From positions 682,001 to 746,000 of the forward strand of contig CAILAC010000016.1 of assembly GCA_903832055.1 (NCBI GenBank): a DNA stretch of 64,000 nt. Direction: 5' to 3'. This document shows positions 44,798 to 52,107 of this stretch, piece by piece (position 1 is the first letter of the stretch; every line of letters starts with the position of its first letter). The notes beneath the pieces are model-generated. The model was not told the origin of the DNA, did no database searches, and was given only the letters and a program-made list of their open reading frames with translations. Position numbers and translations under genes: made by a program. This DNA is from an uncultured Acidobacteriota bacterium. GTDB taxonomy: Bacteria; Acidobacteriota; Terriglobia; Terriglobales; Acidobacteriaceae.

Positions 44798-45706
44798 TTG
44801 GGTGCAGCTATGAGCGCAGAAATGATTGACCAGTTGAATGAGCGATTTGGGATTTCCGGAATGGCTGCCGTTGTGGCGGCTCGCGGCGGGTTGGCGGCTG
44901 TGCGGATTACTTCACCGCTTGCCTCGGCGGAGATTTACCTGCAAGGGGCGCAGGTGACTTCATGGCAGGCTACGGGTACTGCGGAAGTGATTTTCATGAG
45001 CGAGCAGTCGCGGTGGGAGCCGGGGAAGGCGATTCGCGGCGGCATTCCGATCTGCTTTCCGTGGTTCGGGCCCAAGGCGGATGACTCCAAAGCGCCGCAG
45101 CATGGGTTTGCGCGGACGGCGGAGTGGCAGCTTGAGACGATTGCGGCTCGAGGAGCGGAGGTTGTGGTGACTCTTGCGCTTGAGAGCAGCGCCGCGACGA
45201 GGGAGCTTTGGCCGCATGAGTTTCGCGCAGTTTACCGGGTTACCGTCGGGAGTGAACTAAAGCTGGAGCTGAGCGTGACAAACAGCGGTCAGACGCCCTT
45301 CAGCTTTGAAGAGGCGCTGCACACCTATCACGCGGTCAGCGATGTGCGGCAGGTGCGTATTACGGGGCTGGATGGACTGCGCTATCTCGACAAGCCGGAT
45401 GGCTACCAGGAAAAGAGCCAGCAGGGAGAGGTTGCCTTCACAACGCTGACTGACCGCGTGTACCTTGACGCTCTGGAGGATGCAACGATCGACGATGGAA
45501 GTCGACAGATCGTTGTTCACAAGGAGAATTCACACAATACGGTTGTTTGGAATCCGTGGATCGAGGGTGCCAGTTCGCTTGCCGATATGGGGTATGAAGA
45601 ATGGCGGGAGTTTGTCTGCGTGGAAGCATGTAACTGCCGGGACGCAGCGATTACCCTCGCCCCCGGCGCGGAGCATACGATGACGGTGGCGATCCGAGTT
45701 GGGTAG
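44798..45706 (+). CDS. D-hexose-6-phosphate mutarotase
   Basis: A 302-residue aldose-1-epimerase-like enzyme of the YeaD type, which interconverts alpha and beta anomers of glucose-6-phosphate-like sugars. Motifs include GIPICFPWFGP, QHGFAR (catalytic His) and the Glu-bearing FSFEEALHTYHAVSD. The likely catalytic Glu is in DTVVWNPW-like HNTVVWNPWIEG. A TTG at 44798 has GGAGG seven bases upstream and is favoured over the ATG four codons later, which lacks a site. Length is normal. Preceded by a terminator, so it has its own promoter. Confidence 0.9.
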   Translation: MGAAMSAEMIDQLNERFGISGMAAVVAARGGLAAVRITSPLASAEIYLQGAQVTSWQATGTAEVIFMSEQSRWEPGKAIRGGIPICFPWFGPKADDSKAPQHGFARTAEWQLETIAARGAEVVVTLALESSAATRELWPHEFRAVYRVTVGSELKLELSVTNSGQTPFSFEEALHTYHAVSDVRQVRITGLDGLRYLDKPDGYQEKSQQGEVAFTTLTDRVYLDALEDATIDDGSRQIVVHKENSHNTVVWNPWIEGASSLADMGYEEWREFVCVEACNCRDAAITLAPGAEHTMTVAIRVG

Positions 45707-45805
45707 TTTTTAGAAGACCTTGAGATAACGAAGAAAATCTCACTCTGCGTTGTATACTTCCCCTGAATTCCTTTACCGTAGCGCCTCATATTCACAGGAG
45801 AGCCC

Positions 45806-46561
45806 ATGCAATCTCGTATCGTTGGCACCACCATGCCCGTCCTTGAATTTCTTCTCCAGCCCAATGACTGTGTCATTTCCGAGGCAGGCGAACTCTCCTG
45901 GATGAGCCAGTCAATCAACATGACGACGCACACGCAGATGATGGGTGGCGGCGGCTTTTTTGGCGCGCTCAAGCGTGTAGCTGGCGGCGGCAGCCTGTTC
46001 ATGACCGAGTACCGGGCCTGGGGGGCGGCTGGTGAAGTGGCCTTTGCGACGCGCGTACCTGGCCATATTTTGCCGGTTGAGGTGCAGCCGGGGCATGAGT
46101 ATTTCATCCATCGGCATGGCTTTTTGTGCGCGACGGAGCAGATTCAGCTGGGTGTTGGGTTTCAGCAGTCGCTGGGCGCGGGCATCTTTGGCGGGGACGG
46201 TTTCCTGCTGCAGAAGGTCTCTGGGATTGGCACGGCGTGGCTTGAACTTTCCGGCGAAGTCGTCGTAAAAGACCTTGCTCCCGGCGAAACGCTGCGTGTA
46301 CATCCCGGCCATGTGGGAGCGTTTCAGGGCAGCGTGAGTTTTCAAATCACGGTGGTACGCGGGCTCAAGAACATGATTTTTGGCGGCGACGGCATCTTCC
46401 TGGCCGCTCTTACCGGGCCGGGACGCGTCTGGCTGCAGACCCTGCCCATCTCGCGCCTCGCCCACCAGTTGCAGCAGTACATGCCTTCGGCCGGCCGCGA
46501 ATCGACGCAGGGCGGTGTGGTTGGCGGCATTGTCGGATCGATTCTGGACGGGATGAAGTAG
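45806..46561 (+). CDS. TIGR00266/AIM24-family protein
   Basis: A 251-residue soluble beta-rich protein of the AIM24/TIGR00266 family. Family marks are VLEFLLQPNDCVISEAGELSWM near the start, GGGSLFMTEYRA in the middle, and LGAGIFGGDGFLLQKVSG plus VRGLKNMIFGGDGIFLAALTGPGRVWLQTLP toward the end. These proteins form trimeric TRAP-like folds of unclear function (mitochondrial AIM24 affects membrane organisation). AGGAG lies six bases before the ATG. It is followed 55 bases later by tspO. Confidence 0.88.
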   Translation: MQSRIVGTTMPVLEFLLQPNDCVISEAGELSWMSQSINMTTHTQMMGGGGFFGALKRVAGGGSLFMTEYRAWGAAGEVAFATRVPGHILPVEVQPGHEYFIHRHGFLCATEQIQLGVGFQQSLGAGIFGGDGFLLQKVSGIGTAWLELSGEVVVKDLAPGETLRVHPGHVGAFQGSVSFQITVVRGLKNMIFGGDGIFLAALTGPGRVWLQTLPISRLAHQLQQYMPSAGRESTQGGVVGGIVGSILDGMK

Positions 46562-46616
46562 TGCCAGCGGAAATTGGCCTGTGCACGAGCGCTCAATCGC
46601 GCCGGGGCAGGCGGCG

Positions 46617-47120
46617 ATGAATTCATTGACCTGGACGAGTGGGATTTGGCTCGCGGTTTGGCTTTTGCTGTGCTTTGCCGTGGCTGGCGTCAGCGGGGGC
46701 TTTACCGCGCGCGAGGTGCGCGGCTGGTATCGCACCCTGCACCGGCCCGCCTTTGCGCCGCCCAACTGGGTGTTTGGCCCGGTCTGGACGCTGCTTTACA
46801 CGATGATGGCGGTGGCCGCGTGGCTGGTTTGGACGAGCCCGACGGCAACGGCCTCAGGTAGCGGAAAGAGCCTGGCGATTGCCCTGTTTCTGATCCAGCT
46901 GGCGCTCAACTTTGCCTGGAGCTGGCTCTTCTTTGCGCAGCACCGCATTGGCTGGGCGCTGGTGGAGATTGTCGCGCTGTGGGTAGCTATTCTGGCAACA
47001 GTACTGGCATTTCGTGGGATTTCGCCGATGGCTGCCGCGCTGCTGCTGCCCTACCTGGCCTGGGTTACCTTTGCCACAGCGCTCAACGCCGGTTACTGGC
47101 AAAGCAATCGCTATTCATAG
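46617..47120 (+). CDS. tspO: TspO/MBR-family tryptophan-rich sensory protein
   Basis: A 167-residue five-helix membrane protein that binds porphyrins and sterol-like ligands. The conserved loop WYRTLHRPAFAPPNWVFGPVWTLLYTMMA is intact, as are the Trp-rich helix NFAWSWLFFAQHRIG and the fifth helix LPYLAWVTFATALNAGYW. Length is normal for TspO. The ATG at 46617 is preferred over an upstream GTG because it puts the first helix at the N terminus. Its 3' end overlaps the convergent queD by ten bases. Confidence 0.92.
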   Translation: MNSLTWTSGIWLAVWLLLCFAVAGVSGGFTAREVRGWYRTLHRPAFAPPNWVFGPVWTLLYTMMAVAAWLVWTSPTATASGSGKSLAIALFLIQLALNFAWSWLFFAQHRIGWALVEIVALWVAILATVLAFRGISPMAAALLLPYLAWVTFATALNAGYWQSNRYS

Positions 47121-47488
47121 TAGGTAGCTGTGGTGGTGTCTGTTTCCCAGATGGTGCAGTCTTTCACGCGTACGCGGCCCTCGGTCATCTCGGCTAGTTG
47201 CTGGCTGGTTTCGTCGTAGAAATAGCGAGCGAGGTTCTCCGCCGAGGGATTCAGCACCGTGAAAGGCTCAAGATCGTTGAGCATCTGATGGTCGATGCGG
47301 TCGATGACCGGCCGCATCACGTGCTTGAGCAGCTTGAAATCCAGCAAAAGACCCGTGGCGTCGAGTTCTCGACCAATCAGGGTCACGCGAACCTTGTAGT
47401 TGTGTCCGTGGGGATTTTCGCACTTGCCCCGATAATTTCGCAGGTAGTGCCCCGAAGAGAAACCCGCATCGACCGTTACTTCATACAT
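47111..47488 (-). CDS. queD: 6-carboxytetrahydropterin synthase (QueD)
   Basis: QueD converts dihydroneopterin triphosphate to 6-carboxy-5,6,7,8-tetrahydropterin in queuosine synthesis. In the 125-residue product the zinc ligands His14, His27 and His29 (FSSGHYL, NPHGHNY) and catalytic Cys23 are visible. The HQMLNDL and NPSAENLARYF motifs follow. Length is normal. It overlaps the tspO end by ten bases in convergent orientation. Other queuosine genes (queC, queE, queF) are not in the window. The next minus-strand gene upstream is a small membrane protein. Confidence 0.93.
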   Translation of the reverse strand: MYEVTVDAGFSSGHYLRNYRGKCENPHGHNYKVRVTLIGRELDATGLLLDFKLLKHVMRPVIDRIDHQMLNDLEPFTVLNPSAENLARYFYDETSQQLAEMTEGRVRVKDCTIWETDTTTATYYE

Positions 47489-47548
47489 GATGTACAGCTC
47501 TTTTCTGAATTTGAATTGGCTCCGCGCCCTGCCGGGATGACGAAGCCG

Positions 47549-47809
47549 TTACAGGCCCTTTTGGCGTCGCTTGCGTTCTGATTGCCGCCGCGCTTCGGTG
47601 CGCCGATCGACCTGCTCAAAGAGGTTGGACATCGACCCCACCAGCATCGAAATGAGGCCGCCAAGGAGGAGAAACAGCGCCAGCGTCTTCCACAAGGACG
47701 CATTGGCGGGGAGCCCGGGCTGAAAGCTCGAAGGCACGAACGTCATCGCGCCGGAAACCAGCGAGAGCAGCACCAACGTTCCAGCCAACACATAGAAATT
47801 CCGCGACAT
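47549..47809 (-). CDS. Small two-helix membrane protein
   Basis: An 86-residue protein with two membrane helices (YVLAGTLVLLSLVSGAMTFV and LWKTLALFLLLGGLISMLVG), and a strongly basic cytoplasmic tail (RRTEARRQSERKRRQKG). No family is recognised. The start at 47809 is chosen because it begins right at the first helix. A longer frame to 47896 overlaps the end of the helicase gene by eight bases and its extra residues do not look like a membrane protein start. No clear ribosome-binding site. Confidence 0.6.
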   Translation of the reverse strand: MSRNFYVLAGTLVLLSLVSGAMTFVPSSFQPGLPANASLWKTLALFLLLGGLISMLVGSMSNLFEQVDRRTEARRQSERKRRQKGL

Positions 47810-47888
47810 AAAGAGAACCAACCCGCCAGCTTTGATTTTACCGCCCGCCGTCGTTTCTCCTCGAGGCCCCGCCAAGTCCAGTGCGACC

Positions 47889-49907
47889 TTACTCAAAAAA
47901 CAGCCCTACGTCGGTAATCGACGTCGTCACCCGGTAAGGCGGCAGGCTTTCGAGGAAGGCGCGGCCGTAGCTCTTTTGCCGGATGCGCGGGTCAAGCAGC
48001 ACCAGCACGCCGCGGTCCTCGAGCGAACGGATCAGCCGGCCAAAGCCCTGCTTGAGCGCGATCACCGCTGAGGGCACCTGGTATTCATAGAACGGCTTGC
48101 CGCCCGCATCTTCAATGAACCGCATACGCGCAGCGACGACCGGGTCGTTGGGCACGGCAAAGGGCAGCTTGTCGATGATGACGCAACTGAGCGCCTCGCC
48201 CTGCACATCGACGCCCTGCCAGAAGCTGGCGGTGCCAAACAGCACGGCGTTGGGCGTTTCGCGAAACTGCTCGAGAAGCACGTTTCTCGGCGCAGAGCCG
48301 TGCAGCAGAATCGGGTAATCGAGCACCGGCAGCAGGCGCTCGTACAAGTCGCGCATCTGGTTGTAGCTGGTGAAGAGGCAAAAGGCCCGGCCCCTGGTGA
48401 TGCCCAGCACCTGTTGAATGCACCGTGCGGCAACCTCGGCAAAGTCAGGAGCCCGCGGGTCAGGCATCTCTGGCGGCAGGTAGAGCAACGCCTGGGTGTC
48501 GTATTTGAAGTGGGACGGAACGACCAGTTCGCGCGCCGCACCGTTGCCTGACCCGCCGCCATCGGCGAGGCCGAGCCGCCCGCGGATGTGCTCGAAACTC
48601 CCTTGAACGGTCAGCGTAGCCGAGGTCATCACCACCGTCGGGAAGGTCTGGAACAACTGCGCATCCAGAATGCCCGAAACATCAATCGGCGTTGCCTGCA
48701 GAAACGTCACCCGCGACTGCTTTTGCAATCCGCCCGACATGCGCCGCTCAAGCCAGTAAACTGTGTTGCTGGAGTTTGACTCCATCAGGAATTCAAGCTC
48801 GGTGCGCAGATTGCCGACGCGCTTGCGCAGGCCCGGAGCCTCATCGACCCCGCGCAACTGGTCCAGCTCAGCCTCAAGGCGGATGAGCGTGTTTTTGACG
48901 CCGAGGTACAGGTCGCCGCGCATCTCCAGGAACTCTTCGCGGCCATCAAAGGGCTGACGGCCGTCCCCGGCGATGGGCAACTGGGCAAAGAACATCCGTG
49001 CGCGGTCGCGCAACTGCTGCCCGGAGACGAGCACGGCGGTATTCGGGCCGCTCGCATACCCATCTCCCTTCTTGAGCATCGCTTCAGAATCGCGGACGAG
49101 GTCTTCAAAGCGCAGGTTGCTGACGGAAATGCCGAAGTAGCTGCTGGCTACCTCTTCGAGCTCATGGGCCTCGTCAAAGATGACCGCGCCCGCCTCTGGC
49201 AGCACTCCGGCATCAGGCGCGCCCCCGGCCTGCTGGCGTACGGCGAGGTCGGCAAAGAAGAGGTGATGATTGACGATGACGATGTCCGCCTCCTGCGCGC
49301 GGCGGCGCATCTCGGTCACGAAGCAGCGGCCATAATCCGGGCACGTCGAACCAAGGCAGGCCTCGCTGCGAGCGTCAAGCTTGGCCCAGAGCTGGCTTAC
49401 CTCAGGCAGACCTGAGAGCTCAGAGCGATCGCCGGTTTCAGTCGTCTTTTCCCACTCGGCGATCTGGTGATACTGGTCAATTTCCTCAAGGCCAGACAGG
49501 ATTGGATGTGCAGTCAGGGTGATCAGTTTGTGGCGGCAGAGATAGTTGGCGCGCCCTTTCATGTAGCAGACCCGGAGCGGACCGAGCAGTGACTCAAGAA
49601 AGGGCACGTCGCGGAAGAAAAGCTGGTCCTGCAGCGCCTTGGTGCCGGTCGAAATGATAACCCGCCGCCCGGTCTCAAACGCAGTTCGCAGCGCCGGCAG
49701 CAGGTAGGCGAGGGTCTTGCCCGTCCCCGTGCCTGCCTCGACGATCAGATGCCGCTTCTCGTCGAGGGCGCGCTCGACGGCCCGCGCCATCTCCAACTGC
49801 CCCGGCCGGTACTCGTAGGGCAGGGGCGAGTTGGCGAGAATCCCCCCCGGCGCAAAAAACGCGTGCAGGGTGGGCAGGTCGCGAGCTGTGGTTTCGGAGG
49901 TGGGCAT
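47889..49907 (-). CDS. dinG: DinG/Rad3-family ATP-dependent DNA helicase
   Basis: A 672-residue superfamily 2 helicase related to DinG, YoaA and XPD, which unwinds DNA 5' to 3' and resolves R-loops. Walker A is EAGTGTGKTLAYLLP and the DEAH box is VIFDEAHELEE. An iron-sulfur cluster is suggested by Cys residues in VCYMKGRANYLC and CLGSTCPDYGRCF between them. Motif VI-like QGFGRLIRS and motif V SFWQGVDVQG are intact. Length is normal for YoaA/DinG. A Fic gene follows upstream, in the same orientation, 33 bases away. Confidence 0.93.
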   Translation of the reverse strand: MPTSETTARDLPTLHAFFAPGGILANSPLPYEYRPGQLEMARAVERALDEKRHLIVEAGTGTGKTLAYLLPALRTAFETGRRVIISTGTKALQDQLFFRDVPFLESLLGPLRVCYMKGRANYLCRHKLITLTAHPILSGLEEIDQYHQIAEWEKTTETGDRSELSGLPEVSQLWAKLDARSEACLGSTCPDYGRCFVTEMRRRAQEADIVIVNHHLFFADLAVRQQAGGAPDAGVLPEAGAVIFDEAHELEEVASSYFGISVSNLRFEDLVRDSEAMLKKGDGYASGPNTAVLVSGQQLRDRARMFFAQLPIAGDGRQPFDGREEFLEMRGDLYLGVKNTLIRLEAELDQLRGVDEAPGLRKRVGNLRTELEFLMESNSSNTVYWLERRMSGGLQKQSRVTFLQATPIDVSGILDAQLFQTFPTVVMTSATLTVQGSFEHIRGRLGLADGGGSGNGAARELVVPSHFKYDTQALLYLPPEMPDPRAPDFAEVAARCIQQVLGITRGRAFCLFTSYNQMRDLYERLLPVLDYPILLHGSAPRNVLLEQFRETPNAVLFGTASFWQGVDVQGEALSCVIIDKLPFAVPNDPVVAARMRFIEDAGGKPFYEYQVPSAVIALKQGFGRLIRSLEDRGVLVLLDPRIRQKSYGRAFLESLPPYRVTTSITDVGLFFE

Positions 49908-49940
49908 TCGGCTGGGCTGCTCACTCCATCATAGTGATTG

Positions 49941-51119
49941 TCAGCGAAACCCATCGGAGTCCATCCGGCCAATTGCGATGGGAGTGGGAGTCAACCGCGC
50001 TGGCTCTTCCAAAATCCCCATCAGCTCCCTCGCACAATACACCCGTCCACGCTTGGCATCGCCCACCTGGCGGACAATTCCGCTCTTCTCCAGCCGCTCA
50101 ATCGCCCGCTGCGCCGTCGTGAACGCGATCTTCAACTCCGCCGCAACCCCATTCGTCGTGAGAAACGGATTCGCCGCCAGCATTTCCACCACCCGCAGCG
50201 GCACCTTGGTCGACGCGCCCGCCATCTCCCCGCGCCACTTCATCAACAGGTCGTTGATCCGCGTCACACGCCGCAGCGCATCCTCTGACATGCGCGCCAC
50301 GCCCAGCAGAAAATACTCGATCCACCCCTCCCAGTCGCCCCGCTCACTCACCGCGCGCAAGCCGGCATAATACTCCGTCCTCGAAGCCTCAAAAAAGGCT
50401 GAAAGATACAGCAACGGGGTCGGCAGGATGGCCTTTTCGATCAGAAAGAGCGTAATCAAGAGCCGTCCCACGCGCCCGTTGCCGTCTAGAAACGGGTGAA
50501 TGGCCTCGAACTGGTAATGCGCCAGAGCAATGGTCACCAGCGGCGGCAGTTCCGACTCATGGAGAAATCGCTCCCATGCAGCCAGGCACGGCCCTATTTC
50601 GCCGGGCGGAGGCGGTACATACGTCGCGCTGGCCAGCGTGCTGCCCGGCCTGCCTATCCAGTTCTGAATCGTTCGAAACTCGCCTGGTGCAGCCGTGTTC
50701 CCGCGCACGCCGGTCATCAGCGTGTTGTGCAGTTCTTTGATTACGCGGACGCTCAGCGGCAGCTCGTGCAGCATGGTCATGCCACGCTCCAGCGCGGTCA
50801 CATAGTTGGCCACTTCGCGCAGGTCGTCAGGAGCTTGCTCGACTACGGCGCCTGCCTCTGCCGCCAATAGCTCGCCCAGCGTCGCCTGAGTCCCCTCAAT
50901 CCGGCTTGAAAGTACCGCCTCCTGGCGTACAAACGGCCGCATCAAGATGTGCGGATTGGGCAGCCTTCGCCCCTCCCCCGCCAGCCTGCCCAGCAAGCTG
51001 TCAGCATCTGAGAGCAAGCGCACCAGACGCGCTGTCCAGGCAATCTTTGGCGGCAAGGTTGCAGGCACAAACGCTGTGTACCCACCCATCCGCACCGGCT
51101 TGCCAGGAACCTTCCCCAT
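49941..51119 (-). CDS. Class II Fic protein with C-terminal winged helix (second copy)
   Basis: A 392-residue protein with the same layout as the first Fic gene: Fic_N start (YTAFVPATLPPK), inhibitory motif SSRIEG (Ser71, Glu75, Gly76), catalytic HPFLDGNGRVGR (His208), and a C-terminal winged helix (TNGVAAELKIAFTTAQRAIERLEKSGIV). Likely an auto-inhibited AMP-transferring Fic enzyme; targets are unknown. GAGGAA lies five bases before the ATG. Upstream is a four-fold palindrome array that the winged helix may bind. The protein is far diverged from the first copy, so they are not a recent duplication. Confidence 0.92.
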   Translation of the reverse strand: MGKVPGKPVRMGGYTAFVPATLPPKIAWTARLVRLLSDADSLLGRLAGEGRRLPNPHILMRPFVRQEAVLSSRIEGTQATLGELLAAEAGAVVEQAPDDLREVANYVTALERGMTMLHELPLSVRVIKELHNTLMTGVRGNTAAPGEFRTIQNWIGRPGSTLASATYVPPPPGEIGPCLAAWERFLHESELPPLVTIALAHYQFEAIHPFLDGNGRVGRLLITLFLIEKAILPTPLLYLSAFFEASRTEYYAGLRAVSERGDWEGWIEYFLLGVARMSEDALRRVTRINDLLMKWRGEMAGASTKVPLRVVEMLAANPFLTTNGVAAELKIAFTTAQRAIERLEKSGIVRQVGDAKRGRVYCARELMGILEEPARLTPTPIAIGRMDSDGFR

Positions 51120-51138
51120 CCGCTTCCTCGATTCAAAC

Positions 51139-51276
51139 GAAAATAAGCCGTGTTTTTATTTTCGTTTTTAATGATAATCGAAAATAAGAGGCAGCGCTAT
51201 TTTCACTTTTGAAAATAAGGAATCTCGCTATTTTCGATTTTTACCGAAAGCGAAAATAAGGACGCGGCTTATTTTC
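51139..51276. promoter_or_regulatory. Four-fold array of identical-geometry palindromes upstream of the second Fic gene
   Basis: Four units of GAAAATA-N11-TATTTTC lie at 51139-51163, 51180-51204, 51211-51235 and 51252-51276. All eight cores are exact and the gap is always eleven bases. Unit starts are 41, 31 and 41 bases apart, close to whole helical turns, so all units face the same side of DNA. The first is 20 bases before the Fic ATG. It is the likely operator array for that gene, and the array is AT-rich in a GC-rich surrounding. Confidence 0.85.
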
Positions 51277-51305
51277 ATCTGAAGCGCCCTGGAACCGTCG
51301 AGCTA

Positions 51306-51731
51306 CTACTCCAGCATCTCCAAAGTCGCGGGATCGCCCTCGCCGTCAAAGTACTTCTGCAGCGCTTCCTGAAAGGCCGTCTCTTTCACCGTGACCTCGG
51401 CAAAGAGCGTCATCGACGAGCGAAACTTAAGGCTGTCGATTGCGCCGAAGATCTGCTCGGCAGTTCTTGACTTGACCGCCAGCATCAGGCGCGTACACTC
51501 CACCAGCCTGGGCCCAAGCAATGGGTGCTTGAGATAGGCTGCGGCTTCCTCCCGCGATGCGATTCCGTAGAACCGCGAAGTCTCGCTCATCCCCAGCCCC
51601 CGCAGTTGCGGGAAGACGAACCACATCCAGTGGCCGCGCTTGGCCCCGGCGCGCAGCTCTGCCCGGACTGTTTCCATCACCCGGCTCTGCGCTTCTACGA
51701 ACCGCTCCAGATCATATGGGTCATTCATCAT
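51306..51731 (-). CDS. DUF1810 family protein
   Basis: A 141-residue soluble protein of the DUF1810 family. Signature segments are DPYDLERFVEAQ, GHWMWFVFPQLRGLGMSETSRFYGI and HPLLGPRLVECT, plus the KFRSSMTLFAEV near the C terminus. DUF1810 is widespread and uncharacterised, with a helical fold. Length is normal. It has its own position between the Fic operator array and the Phd-type gene; no operon partner. Confidence 0.9.
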   Translation of the reverse strand: MMNDPYDLERFVEAQSRVMETVRAELRAGAKRGHWMWFVFPQLRGLGMSETSRFYGIASREEAAAYLKHPLLGPRLVECTRLMLAVKSRTAEQIFGAIDSLKFRSSMTLFAEVTVKETAFQEALQKYFDGEGDPATLEMLE

Positions 51732-51823
51732 GGCTCCTGAAAACTTAACCCTTCATCGTAACCATACGTCTTGAGAACCGCCGACTCGGAATAATCCCAA
51801 CCGGGGAAGTGCGCCGATTGCCG

Positions 51824-51838
51824 CGAACGATTTGTTCG
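51824..51838. promoter_or_regulatory. Inverted repeat upstream of the Phd-type gene
   Basis: CGAAC (51824-51828) and GTTCG (51834-51838) flank five bases, 34 bases ahead of the ATG. Phd antitoxins bind short palindromes in their own promoters, so this is a candidate operator. Confidence 0.35.
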
Positions 51839-51871
51839 GAATCCGATGAAACAAGACGAGAAGATATCGAT

Positions 51872-52051
51872 ATGCAATATTCAGTCACCTACGCTAAAAG
51901 CCACCTGTCGCAGCTCCTCCGGCGGGCGGAAGCAGGCGAAGAGGTGATCCTGAACCGGCGCGGTAAACCGGTCGCCAGGCTCGTCGCGCTCACGCCGACG
52001 GAAAAGCAAACGCTCCTCGCCAACTTAAATTCTGCAAACAGTGCAGAATAG
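51872..52051 (+). CDS. Phd/YefM-type antitoxin without an adjacent toxin
   Basis: A 59-residue antitoxin. It has the Phd/YefM N-terminal domain VTYAKSHLSQLLRRAEAGEEVILNRRGKPVARLVAL that binds DNA, then a short C-terminal tail. The ATG at 51872 is favoured over an in-frame ATG 21 codons upstream because it gives the canonical start (MQYSVTYAKSHLS). Normally a PIN, RelE or Doc toxin follows, but der begins 56 bases after the stop. The toxin is missing, so this is an orphan or a remnant. Confidence 0.85.
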   Translation: MQYSVTYAKSHLSQLLRRAEAGEEVILNRRGKPVARLVALTPTEKQTLLANLNSANSAE

Positions 52052-52107
52052 AAGGAGTGCCCGCTTTGCGGGGATGTCGCCCGACAGGTGCGGCACTGGA
52101 GTTTTTC

